Below are positions 56,101 through 63,413 of a stretch of 64,000 bases of DNA, piece after piece. Source of the DNA: Catenulispora pinisilvae (lineage in GTDB: Bacteria > Actinomycetota > Actinomycetes > Streptomycetales > Catenulisporaceae); assembly GCF_015356865.1 (NCBI RefSeq), contig NZ_JAAFZA010000008.1, positions 1 through 64,000 of the forward strand. The letters run 5' to 3'. How positions within the stretch are numbered: the first letter of the stretch is position 1; every line of letters starts with the position of its first letter. The notes under the pieces were generated by a model. That model saw only the letters and a list, made by a program, of their open reading frames with translations. It did no database searches and was not told the origin of the DNA. The position numbers were made by a program, and so were the translations under genes.

Positions 56101-56628
56101 ATGCCGGTCCAGAACTCGCACTGCTCCTACTGCGGCACCGCCTACGCCCCCGGGGCCACGTGGCCGCGCACCTGTGCGCACTGTGGTGAAACCACCTGGC
56201 GCAACCCGACGCCGGTGGCGCTGGTGATGATGCCGATCATCGGGACGGACGGCCGGACCGGGCTGCTGACGGTGCGCCGCGGCATCGAGCCGCAACTGGG
56301 CGAGATCGGGCTGCCCGGGGGCTTCATCGAGGAGGGCGAGAGCTGGCAGCAGGCGGCCGTGCGCGAGCTGCGGGAGGAGACCGGGCTGGACGCGGACGTG
56401 GCCGAGGTGGAGCTCGCGGACGTGCTGAGCGCGCCGCGTTTCGTGATCCTCATCTTCGGCCGGGTCAAGCCGCGGCCGATCGAGGATCTGGCCGGGCTCA
56501 CGCCCGAGCGCGTGCACGCGCTGTCCGAGGGCGAGACCCAGGAGTTGGTCGTGATCGACCACGCGCAACCGCTCTGTTTCCCGCTCCACACGGAGATGAG
56601 CGATCGTTTCTTCGCCGGTCTGGGATGA
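56101..56628 (+). CDS. NUDIX hydrolase with zinc ribbon
   Basis: 175 aa. An N-terminal zinc ribbon (CSYC near 8-11, CAHC near 26-29) is followed by the Nudix box GLPGGFIEEGESWQQAAVRELREETGLDA, complete with the REx2EE metal-binding residues. This arrangement resembles NudC-like and ADP-ribose or nucleotide-sugar pyrophosphatases, but the NADH diphosphatase signature is not evident. It acts in the cytoplasm on an unknown nucleoside diphosphate derivative. Confidence 0.9.
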   Translation: MPVQNSHCSYCGTAYAPGATWPRTCAHCGETTWRNPTPVALVMMPIIGTDGRTGLLTVRRGIEPQLGEIGLPGGFIEEGESWQQAAVRELREETGLDADVAEVELADVLSAPRFVILIFGRVKPRPIEDLAGLTPERVHALSEGETQELVVIDHAQPLCFPLHTEMSDRFFAGLG

Positions 56629-56962
56629 GAATTTCGCCAGGCCTCCGAAACACCTCTGAAAACCCCGGACACCCCCGACACCCCCGGCCACCTCTGCGGG
56701 AACGGTCGGGGAACGCCACTGGAACCCCGCGTGGCCGGGTGGATCTGTCCGCCACGAGAGTGACGACACGTCGCCCACCATGTCCTTTCACCTATCGTCA
56801 CGGCCGTGGTAGTGCTACCGTGACGCTCGGTCGCACTGGGCAGTCGGTTCATGAAGCACATCGGGACTCACTCCAAGCTCGACCGGTATCGGTGCAACAA
56901 GCACTGGTACCCATCCACTGGTCCCGCTCACAGCGGGAGTGATTTCCGAGGTAGAACGCAGC
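56629..56962 (+). promoter_or_regulatory. Long structured leader region of the cold-shock gene
   Basis: 334 bp with no gene. Potential hairpins: 56796-56825 (CGTCAC...GTGACG with inner GGTAG/CTACC), an imperfect GGTATCGGTGC/GCACTGGTACC pair, and TCCCGCT/AGCGGGA just before the ribosome binding site. Cold-shock mRNAs often carry long folded leaders that act as thermosensors; whether this is transcribed is not known. Confidence 0.4.
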
Positions 56963-57172
56963 ATGGCAACTGGCACGGTCAAGTGGTTCAACGGCGAGAA
57001 GGGCTACGGCTTCATCGCGCAGGACGGCGGCGGTCCGGACGTCTTCGTCCACTTCTCGGCCATCGAGGGCTCGGGTTACCGGAACCTCGAGGAGAACCAG
57101 CCGGTCGAGTTCGAGATCACCCAGGGCCCGAAGGGCCCGCAGGCGGAGAAGGTCCGGGCGCTCGCCCAGTAA
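56963..57172 (+). CDS. CspA-family cold-shock protein
   Basis: 69 aa single OB fold. RNP1 KGYGFI and RNP2 VFVHFSAI are intact, with [10 protein letters not shown] at the start and KVRALAQ at the end. The length matches the family exactly; an upstream in-frame ATG would add eight residues not seen in homologues. It binds single-stranded RNA/DNA as a chaperone. A strong hairpin follows 23 bp after the stop. Confidence 0.95.
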   Translation: MATGTVKWFNGEKGYGFIAQDGGGPDVFVHFSAIEGSGYRNLEENQPVEFEITQGPKGPQAEKVRALAQ

Positions 57173-57195
57173 CCCGACCCGAAAACCTCTCACAC

Positions 57196-57231
57196 GGAGA
57201 AGCCCTCGCGACACGTCGCGGGGGCTTCTCC
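57196..57231 (+). terminator. Terminator hairpin of the cold-shock gene
   Basis: GGAGAAGCCCTCGCGAC (57196-57212) pairs with 57215-57231 with one G-U. It is very stable but has no T tract, as is common in this GC range. Confidence 0.75.
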
Positions 57232-57562
57232 GGCGTCCGGAGCCAGCTTTGGACGCCGATTCCAACAACGCAAGATCACGAGGCCTGAAACAGACCTGGC
57301 CGGCCGTCACCATGGCGCGCCAGAGGGCACCGTAGGACGACCGACCATGGATCCAGCCGCGGCTCGCACTACGCCGAGCGTGGCGGCCTCTGACGGCCGC
57401 GCACGAACGCCGCCGCCGGCTCCTGATCGGCCAGGCTGCGCTTCAGACTCACCAAGCGCCGCCGGCACTCCGCCCGCCGCATACGAACGCCGCCTCCGAC
57501 TCGCCCCAAGCACCGCCGGCTACTCCGCGAGTCGCCTACCCCGCGCGCCGCCTACTCGCCGC
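57232..57562. other. Intergenic region, nothing identified
   Basis: 331 bp between the cold-shock terminator and the end of the CoA-transferase operon. Only loosely repeated CGCCGCC-rich triplets are seen; no gene, promoter or clear terminator for the minus-strand operon. Confidence 0.5.
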
Positions 57563-58405
57563 CTACTCGGCGAACCCCGCCGGCAGCTCCCGGTCAGTCG
57601 GGCCGTCGTACCAGTCCGGCCCCTGCATTTGCAGCGACAGCGGCTGCACCATGTCGGAGTTCTCCGAGGCGCGCCAGCCCTTCTCGCGCGTCGACTCCTC
57701 GATCGAGTGGGCGCACAGGGACAGGGTGCGGGCGGTGATGAACATCGCCTTCATCTCCAGCGGGGAGTAGCCGGCGTCCAGGCCGATGCAGCCCATCGCG
57801 CCGGGGCCGTTGATCCACAGGCGGCGGCCGAAGACTTCCTCGGTGGCGTCCTCCATGGCGCGGGCGATGGCGACGTAGGTGCCGCTGATGCCCCACTTGT
57901 CGCTGAGCTCCAGCAGGCGCACGGTGCGCGGGTCGCGGATGTGCTGCGCGTGGTGGTAGCCGGGCATGTTCTCGCGGCGGGCGCGCATCTCCTTGACGGT
58001 GAGCGCGGCGGCCTGCTCCATCGGGATGCCCTCGGCGGCGGCGCGCTGCTCGACGCCGATGTACATGTTCGCCGGGCGGTCCGCGGTGCCGTGCAGGCGG
58101 CCGATCGCCGCGACGCCGGCCGAGACCGCGCCGTTGAGTTCGGCGCCGCCGGAGGTGGCGAAGCGGACGGTGGCCGAGGACGGGGACATCGCGTGCTCGG
58201 CCAGCGAGACCATCATGGCGTTGGTGATCTTCGCCTGCGCCTCGGTCGGCAGCTCGCCCTTGAGGACCAGGAACAGCATCTGGCCGAAGTCCAGGTTGCC
58301 GGTGAGCTCGTTGACGTCGTAGCCGCGGACCACGATCCGGTCGCGGTTCTTCCACGCGATGTTGGACTTCCAGTGGAAGGGGGTCTTCTCAGTGGCGTCG
58401 GCCAT
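57563..58405 (-). CDS. Citryl-CoA-lyase-like protein (citrate synthase superfamily)
   Basis: 280 aa. The pattern GNLDFGQMLFLVLKGELPTEAQAKITNAMMVSLAEHA, ATVRFATSGGAELNGAVSAGVAAIGRLHG and GPGAMGCIGLDAGYSPLEMKAMF fits the short citrate-synthase-like lyases. These cleave or form a CoA thioester of a hydroxy acid. It is the last gene of the operon and starts 1 bp after the CoA-transferase beta stop. Here it may cleave an acyl-CoA made by the preceding transferase; the natural substrate is unknown. Confidence 0.8.
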   Translation of the reverse strand: MADATEKTPFHWKSNIAWKNRDRIVVRGYDVNELTGNLDFGQMLFLVLKGELPTEAQAKITNAMMVSLAEHAMSPSSATVRFATSGGAELNGAVSAGVAAIGRLHGTADRPANMYIGVEQRAAAEGIPMEQAAALTVKEMRARRENMPGYHHAQHIRDPRTVRLLELSDKWGISGTYVAIARAMEDATEEVFGRRLWINGPGAMGCIGLDAGYSPLEMKAMFITARTLSLCAHSIEESTREKGWRASENSDMVQPLSLQMQGPDWYDGPTDRELPAGFAE

Positions 58406-58406
58406 A

Positions 58407-59222
58407 TCAGTGCTTTCCGTTCTTCAGTCGTTCTGGGCTGTGTCGTTCTGGGAAATAACGGGAGTCGGGGTCGAGCACGTCGCGCAGCAGCGCCAGGTGC
58501 TCCGCGGAGGGGGTGGCGACCACGTCGAGGTGGTCGGCGATCCGGGGCGTGAAGCCGGTGTTGGCCAGCACGTCCTCGACGGTCGCGCCGGGCATCAGGG
58601 CACTGACGGTGAGCTCGCCCTCGGTGTCGTCGCCCTCCAGCACGCACAGGTCGGTGACCACCTTCACCCACACCGGGTTCAGCCCGGCCCGGCGGCGGGC
58701 GCCGGGGCCGTCCAGGAAGCCCGGGGAGGTGATGTAGTCGCAGCGCTCCGGGAAGCGGCGCTTCTCGTGGCTGGTGAGCACCACGATCGTGGCGCAGTGC
58801 GAGGCGATGTCGTTGGCGCCGCCGCTGCCGGGCAGCCGCACCCGGCCCGAGCCGCGCTGGATCCAGGTGGAGTTGATGTTCGCGCGGGCGTCGATCTGCG
58901 CCCCGCCCAGGAAGCCGGTGGCGACCAGGCCGCGCTGCACGAAGCCGCCGAGCGATTCGATCAGCGAGCCCAGCTTGGACGGCGCGTGCATGATCCGCGG
59001 GTCCACCACGGACAGCGGCGTCGGCACCACTTTGGGGAACACGACCCCTGATTCGATCAGCAGCCGGGCATGCGGGGCGTGCGTGCGCTGCGCCACCAGA
59101 CCGGCCAGCAACGGCAGTCCGGTGCCGGCGATCACGCAGTCGCCGTCGGCGATCTGCCGGGCGCCCTCGAACACCAGCAGCTCGCGCGGCAGGGCACTGA
59201 TAGCGGGTTCGGTCACGGTCAC
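58407..59222 (-). CDS. CoA-transferase beta subunit (glutaconate/IpdB type)
   Basis: 271 aa. Family I CoA-transferase beta fold with LLIESGVVFPKVVPTPLSVVDPRI, where the Glu of ESG sits at the position of the catalytic Glu in glutaconate transferase, and the glycine loop RLPGSGGANDIASHC. It starts with GTG overlapping the alpha stop (GTGA). IpdAB proteins in steroid degraders use this fold for hydrolytic ring opening, so transferase and hydrolase are both possible. Confidence 0.85.
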   Translation of the reverse strand: MTVTEPAISALPRELLVFEGARQIADGDCVIAGTGLPLLAGLVAQRTHAPHARLLIESGVVFPKVVPTPLSVVDPRIMHAPSKLGSLIESLGGFVQRGLVATGFLGGAQIDARANINSTWIQRGSGRVRLPGSGGANDIASHCATIVVLTSHEKRRFPERCDYITSPGFLDGPGARRRAGLNPVWVKVVTDLCVLEGDDTEGELTVSALMPGATVEDVLANTGFTPRIADHLDVVATPSAEHLALLRDVLDPDSRYFPERHSPERLKNGKH

Positions 59223-60109
59223 AGCAGGCTCCGCATCTGCTCGGCCATCGCGGTCCGCGCCGACCCGCCGGGATCGGTCGCGGCCAGGTAGGCGTCGAAA
59301 TCGGCGTGCGCCGCGACGTTCTCGGCCAGGAAGGCCCGCGGCCCCTCGTCCCCGGCCTTGGCGCTCTTCTGGTAGCCGTCGATCTCGGATTCGTAGTAGT
59401 CGTACTTGCGATAGACGCTGGTCGGCCAGGCGCCCCAGGGCTGCTCCACGACCGCGCTGATGTAGGCCCCTGAGATGGTGACCCGCTCCGGCTGGTCGTC
59501 GAACGCGCCGGCCGGCAGCACCTGCTCCACCGAGACGATGACGTGCCGCGAGGCCCGGACCATGTCCACCTCGTGGCTGGTCACCCCGTCGATGACCACG
59601 TTGCCGTCGGTGTCGGCGGCGTTGGCGTGGATCAGCGAGACGTCGGGGGTGCAGGCGCGCACCAGCACCACCGGCTCGCCGCTCCAGTGGTCGGCGATGA
59701 CCACCGCGTCGTCCTCGGCCACGAGCCGTTCGAGCACCGAGGAACCCAGCAGCGAGCGCACCGGCATGAACGGCAGGCCCATCGCACCGGCCAGGAACCG
59801 GGAGGCCATCGACAGATGCGAGTAGTCGCGCACCTCGATGCGGTTCGCCTCCACGGCCCGGCGCCAGCTGAACAGCGTGCCGAACTTCTCCAGGTTGCCG
59901 CTGCCCTGTTCGGTGCGGACCACCAGGCCCGCGGCGACCAGGTGGTCCAGCGGCAGCGACAGGTTGCAGCCGACGACCGTCAGCTCGCCGATGTCCTGCC
60001 GCACCACCTCGTGCACCAGCGCCATCGGGCAGCGGTTGATGTTCTGGCCGCCCAGGCCCAGCACCGCGCCGGGCTCGACGAAGGCCTGCACCGCTTCAGC
60101 GGCGGACAT
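59219..60109 (-). CDS. CoA-transferase alpha subunit (glutaconate/IpdA type)
   Basis: 296 aa from the ATG at MSAAEAVQAFVEPGAVLGLGGQNINR; an in-frame ATG 17 codons upstream overlaps the aldehyde dehydrogenase. The alpha-subunit fold is recognisable from LTVVGCNLSLPLDHLVAAG, LPFMPVRSLLGSSVLERL, LIHANAADTDGNVV and ASRHVIVSVEQVLPAG. It forms a complex with the beta subunit. It lies 23 bp after the aldehyde dehydrogenase stop. Confidence 0.85.
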   Translation of the reverse strand: MSAAEAVQAFVEPGAVLGLGGQNINRCPMALVHEVVRQDIGELTVVGCNLSLPLDHLVAAGLVVRTEQGSGNLEKFGTLFSWRRAVEANRIEVRDYSHLSMASRFLAGAMGLPFMPVRSLLGSSVLERLVAEDDAVVIADHWSGEPVVLVRACTPDVSLIHANAADTDGNVVIDGVTSHEVDMVRASRHVIVSVEQVLPAGAFDDQPERVTISGAYISAVVEQPWGAWPTSVYRKYDYYESEIDGYQKSAKAGDEGPRAFLAENVAAHADFDAYLAATDPGGSARTAMAEQMRSLL

Positions 60110-60132
60110 GACCCTGGCCTGGCCCAGCGGAT

Positions 60133-61599
60133 TCAGTAGCTGATGCACGCCGACCGCCATTCGGTGTAGAAGTCCCAGACCTCCGGCGAGCACTCCGGCG
60201 CGCCGTACTGCGACTGCTTGGCGCCCATGTGCGGCAGGTGCGCGTAGGCGCCGACGCCGGGCCGGTTGACGTGGAGCATGCCGGCCTCGAAGCGTTCCAG
60301 CGCCTCGAAGATGTGGGCCGGGTTCTGCGTGAAGATGGTGCCGGACATGCCGTATTTCACCGAGTTCGAGATGCGCATCGCGTCGTCGAAGCCGTCGCAG
60401 TCGATGACCGACAACACCGGGCCGAAGATCTCCTCCTGCGCGATCTCGCAGTCCCAGGGGACGTCGCGCAGCACGGTCGGCTGGACGTAGTAGCCGTCCG
60501 GGACACCGTCGGTGAACCGGTGCCCGCCGACCGCCACCTTCGCCCCGGCCTCCTGGGCCTTGACGACGGCGTCCAGGCAGGCGTCCATCCGGTCCTCGTT
60601 GACCACCGGGCAGACCTCGGCGGCCGGGTCGAAGGGGCTGCCCACCTTCAGGGCGCCCGCCTTCGCGACCACCTTCTCCAGCAACGCCTCCTTGACCCGC
60701 ACGTCGACCACGACCCGCGAGGTCGCCGAACACCGTTGCCCGGCCTGGCCGAACGCGCCGAACACGATCGCGGCCGCCGCCTTGTCCAGATCGGCGTCCG
60801 GGAGCACCAGCACCGCGTTCTTGCCGCCGAGTTCCAGCTGCGTCTTCATCAGCCGCCCGGCACCGGCCTGGTGGATCGCGCGGCCGACCGGCAGCGAGCC
60901 GGTGAAGGAGATCCCCGCCACCCGCTCGTCGTCGGTCAGCGCCTCGCCGGGTTCGCGGTCGCCCTGCACCAGGTTCAGCACCCCGGCCGGGACCCCGGCG
61001 TCGGCGAAGGCCTGCACCAGCAGCGCCGCCGAATAGGGGGTGAACGGCGACGGCTTCAGCACGCTGGTGCATCCGGCGACCAGCGCCGGCGCCACCTTCC
61101 AGATCGGGATGGTCAGCGGGAAGTTCCACGGCGTGATCAGCCCGACCACGCCGATCGGGCGGCGGAAGGTCATCGCGACGGTGCGCGGTTCCTCGGCCGG
61201 TGTGGTGTAACCGTTGAGCCGCCGGCCCTCGCCGGCTGTGAAGTCCAGGATCGCCATCCCGCGCCGCACTTCGCCGAGCGCCTCCTGGTACAGCTTGCCC
61301 TGCTCCCGGCTGATCGCCCGGGCGAACTCGTCCTCGCGCTCGCCGAGGATCCTCTCTGCTCGGCGTACGAACTCCGCGCGCTTGATCGGCCCGAGCTCGC
61401 GCCAGGCCGGCAGCGCGGCCTCGGCGGCGTCCACGGCGGCGGTGGCGTCGGCGGCCGTGGAGTCGGCGAAGCGGCCGAGCACGTCGGAGGTGTCGGCGGG
61501 GCTCACGTTCGCCCGCGTGCCGCCGGCCGCGGCCGGGCCCCAGGCACCGCCGACGAAGTTGCCGAGGAGTCCGGGGCGGACAGGGAGATGATCAACCAT
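60133..61599 (-). CDS. NAD(P)-dependent aldehyde dehydrogenase
   Basis: 488 aa from the ATG at MVDHLPVRPG, preceded by GTAGGA; upstream codons look untranslated. Motifs: GVVGLITPWNFPLTIPIWKVAPAL, VLKPSPFTPYS, GISFTGSLPVGRAI, ELGGKNAVLVLPDAD, and FGQAGQRCSATSRVVV with the catalytic Cys. Closest in look to succinate-semialdehyde, betaine-aldehyde or vanillin-type dehydrogenases. First gene of the four-gene operon; it may supply the acid substrate that the CoA-transferase activates. Confidence 0.92.
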   Translation of the reverse strand: MVDHLPVRPGLLGNFVGGAWGPAAAGGTRANVSPADTSDVLGRFADSTAADATAAVDAAEAALPAWRELGPIKRAEFVRRAERILGEREDEFARAISREQGKLYQEALGEVRRGMAILDFTAGEGRRLNGYTTPAEEPRTVAMTFRRPIGVVGLITPWNFPLTIPIWKVAPALVAGCTSVLKPSPFTPYSAALLVQAFADAGVPAGVLNLVQGDREPGEALTDDERVAGISFTGSLPVGRAIHQAGAGRLMKTQLELGGKNAVLVLPDADLDKAAAAIVFGAFGQAGQRCSATSRVVVDVRVKEALLEKVVAKAGALKVGSPFDPAAEVCPVVNEDRMDACLDAVVKAQEAGAKVAVGGHRFTDGVPDGYYVQPTVLRDVPWDCEIAQEEIFGPVLSVIDCDGFDDAMRISNSVKYGMSGTIFTQNPAHIFEALERFEAGMLHVNRPGVGAYAHLPHMGAKQSQYGAPECSPEVWDFYTEWRSACISY

Positions 61600-61968
61600 G
61601 GTTCCTACCTTGGGATAAGCGCGGGCATCCGCCAAGACCGCTCTTCAGCATGGAGTGGATAGCGGCTCGCTATGTGCGGCCCGCGCATCGAAACACAGGT
61701 TTGAAGGACTGGATGAACACTCCGTGAACCGGAGGGTGACTCGGAGCCCGGGCCTGCGGCGAGGGCTTCGGCTATGGCGGCCATAGCCGGTATGGCGGTT
61801 GGCGGCCCTTCCTGCGGCAGGAACACTCCGGAGCACGGAATGCCACCTGCCGCACGATGTCCGAACACGAATGTTCACCAGGCGATCGCCTGTCAGTCAC
61901 TCGCACCCGCGAAGGTACGGCTCCGAGTCACGACATACCCGGAGATATTCACCTAGAAGGGCACCCCC
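61600..61968. promoter_or_regulatory. Divergent intergenic region with three inverted repeats
   Basis: 369 bp between the aldehyde dehydrogenase operon and the truncated lipoprotein gene. It contains CGGCTATGG/CCATAGCCG (61769-61789, 3-base loop), GAACA-N4-TGTTC (61864-61877) and the perfect palindrome AGGCGATCGCCT (61881-61892). These are candidate operators; no promoter hexamers were assigned. Confidence 0.45.
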
Positions 61969-62241
61969 ATGTCGCAAGTACTGACCCGCCGCCTCGGCGC
62001 CGTGTTCGCCGTCGGCGGGCTGGCACTGACCGGGCTGACGGCTTGTTCCTCCTCCAAGTCCGCCACCGGCGCCGCCGGCGGCTCCGCCACCACGGCGGCC
62101 GCCGCGTCCTCCACCCCCTGCCCGGCCCTCGGCGCCGCCGCCCCGACCGCCGCGCCCAAGGCCGACGGCTCCGGCGGCCAGGTGACCATCTACAGCGCCG
62201 ACGGTCTGTACGACAGCAAGGACGACAACAACTGGTATTAG
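61969..62241 (+). pseudogene. Truncated extracellular solute-binding lipoprotein
   Basis: 90 codons: a signal peptide with lipobox LTGLTAC, a Ser/Ala/Thr linker, then GGQVTIYSADGLYDSKDDNNWY and a stop. The last part is the first beta strand of a family 1/iron-type binding protein, whose normal length is 340-360 residues, so only the first quarter remains. AGAAGG precedes the ATG. Element-like genes begin immediately after, suggesting the gene was cut by integration. Confidence 0.65.
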
Positions 62242-62390
62242 GTCAAGCTCATGCCCCTGACCTGCTGATATGCCCTGTAGGACAATTCAGGTTTCCGCCC
62301 CCTCCGAGCGCGGCCGAGGTGGCGCTCATGTGTGCTATCACAATGAGGGTTCTGATAGGCGCAGGCCTATCGTTGATCACAAAATGGCAC
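62242..62390. other. Junction region between truncated gene and element-like genes
   Basis: 149 bp with no gene and visibly lower GC. It contains the hairpin GATAGGC-GCAG-GCCTATC (62354-62371). This is where an attachment site might lie, but the matching end is outside the window. Confidence 0.35.
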
Positions 62391-62438
62391 GGCCCCCGGC
62401 GCGCGCCACGGTTGGGGGGAAGGTACGCGCCGGGGGCC
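62391..62438 (-). terminator. Terminator of the small-gene operon
   Basis: GGCCCCCGGCGCG (62391-62403) pairs perfectly with 62426-62438, loop of 22. Read on the minus strand, it follows the last small gene by 3 bp and leads into GTGCCATTTTGTG. It may also stop transcription from the truncated lipoprotein side. Confidence 0.65.
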
Positions 62439-62441
62439 GGT

Positions 62442-62669
62442 CTAGTCCTCTACAGCTCCAGACTCGGGGGGCTCACGCTCGTCCGGCGGAGCGGGCCGCC
62501 GCATGATGGGGTGGCAGCCGTCCCCGTTGCACACCTTGCACGTGTGGGGCCGCTCAAGCGTTGTCCACTCCCCGCGAATCTTCGCGCGGTACTCCGCCAG
62601 CACCAGCCCATTGACACACGTGAACGGCTTGTGCAGTCCGCCGTCTGGTCCGCTGTAGAGGTTGCTCAC
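62442..62669 (-). CDS. Small hypothetical protein (75 aa) with CxxC
   Basis: GTG start with AAGAAGG close upstream. The peptide begins MSNLYSGPDGGLHKPFTCVNG and has a zinc-knuckle-like HTCKVCNGDGCHP in the middle, then an acidic Pro-rich tail. No family recognised. Last of four small minus-strand genes that read like cargo of an integrated plasmid or phage. Confidence 0.6.
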   Translation of the reverse strand: MSNLYSGPDGGLHKPFTCVNGLVLAEYRAKIRGEWTTLERPHTCKVCNGDGCHPIMRRPAPPDEREPPESGAVED

Positions 62670-62673
62670 CTTC

Positions 62674-62814
62674 TTAGTGTGGACCAGGACCGTCGCAATC
62701 AGTGCGCTGTCCGTTGACGATCATGACGCCAGAGCCGCCACACTTGCAGCTCTGCCCGGTGGACTGGTTGTTGTTCGCCTTGTTCTCCGGGTCCTTGGGG
62801 TCTGGCTTGGCCAT
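62674..62814 (-). CDS. Small Cys/Gly-rich protein (46 aa)
   Basis: 46 aa, MAKPDPKDPENKANNNQSTG then CKCGGSGVMIVNGQRTDCDG, which looks like half a DnaJ-type zinc knuckle. GAGAGGAGACAGG precedes the ATG, an unusually good ribosome binding site for so short a gene. It is separated by 4 bp from the next gene. Confidence 0.6.
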   Translation of the reverse strand: MAKPDPKDPENKANNNQSTGQSCKCGGSGVMIVNGQRTDCDGPGPH

Positions 62815-62827
62815 GTCCTGTCTCCTC

Positions 62828-63109
62828 TCAGGGTGCTGGGGTGAGGTTTCCGAGGCCCGCGCTCGCGCCTCGGGGGCTGTAGGGGTACCAGGCCAGATAG
62901 GCAGCCTCATAGGCGCTGCGAAGGCCCGCGCCCTTGACGCAGTATCCGGGCTTGACGACCGGCACGCCCCAGTCATTGAGCTTGCAGTGCAGGCAATTTC
63001 GGTTCCGGCAGTGCGCCATCAGAGCGTCGTAGAGGCCGCGCGCTTCCCTGCGCAGTTCCTCGGCCAGTTCCTCGACTGTGACCGGCCTGGCGTGGGTTGC
63101 TATAGCCAT
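62828..63109 (-). CDS. Small hypothetical protein (93 aa) with Cys cluster
   Basis: 93 aa from ATG at MAIATHARPVTVEELAEEL. A helical N-half (LAEELRREARGLYDALMAH) leads to CRNRNCLHC and a later Cys (KPGYCVKG), a possible zinc site. No family recognised. It overlaps the upstream small gene by 10 bp. Confidence 0.6.
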   Translation of the reverse strand: MAIATHARPVTVEELAEELRREARGLYDALMAHCRNRNCLHCKLNDWGVPVVKPGYCVKGAGLRSAYEAAYLAWYPYSPRGASAGLGNLTPAP

Positions 63110-63312
63110 CGCGTACCTGCCGCGCTCGCAGTCGTGACGGCCTTGATGCGGAGCCCCCGACCGACATCGCAGCTCTGATACTTGGACGGGCAGGCGTGGC
63201 AGCGCTCGCAGTGCCGCTCGTACGCCTGTTTCGCTTCCCACCAAAGATCAATGAGATCGAGCTCTGATGCCTCCGCCGCCTCTGCCGGCGGGGCGTCCGC
63301 ATGGGTGTTCAT
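63100..63312 (-). CDS. Small Cys-rich hypothetical protein (70 aa)
   Basis: 70 aa. An acidic N-terminus and a helix (LDLIDLWWEAKQAYERH) precede CERCHACPSKYQSC, a compact four-Cys cluster. First gene of the small minus-strand operon; 101 bp separate it from the divergent XRE regulator, which likely controls it. Confidence 0.6.
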   Translation of the reverse strand: MNTHADAPPAEAAEASELDLIDLWWEAKQAYERHCERCHACPSKYQSCDVGRGLRIKAVTTASAAGTRWL

Positions 63313-63413
63313 CTGGTCGTCTTCCGTAGATGATGTTCGAGGGCTGCTTCACCCAGAATGGACCCGCGAGCTAGCCTCAGAGAGCCCCCGGCACTTAACG
63401 GAACGGAAGTTAG

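Noticed and set aside
62354-62371. The small hairpin as an attachment site.
   Set aside because: Without the second copy outside the window there is no evidence of an att core; left as an unassigned hairpin.
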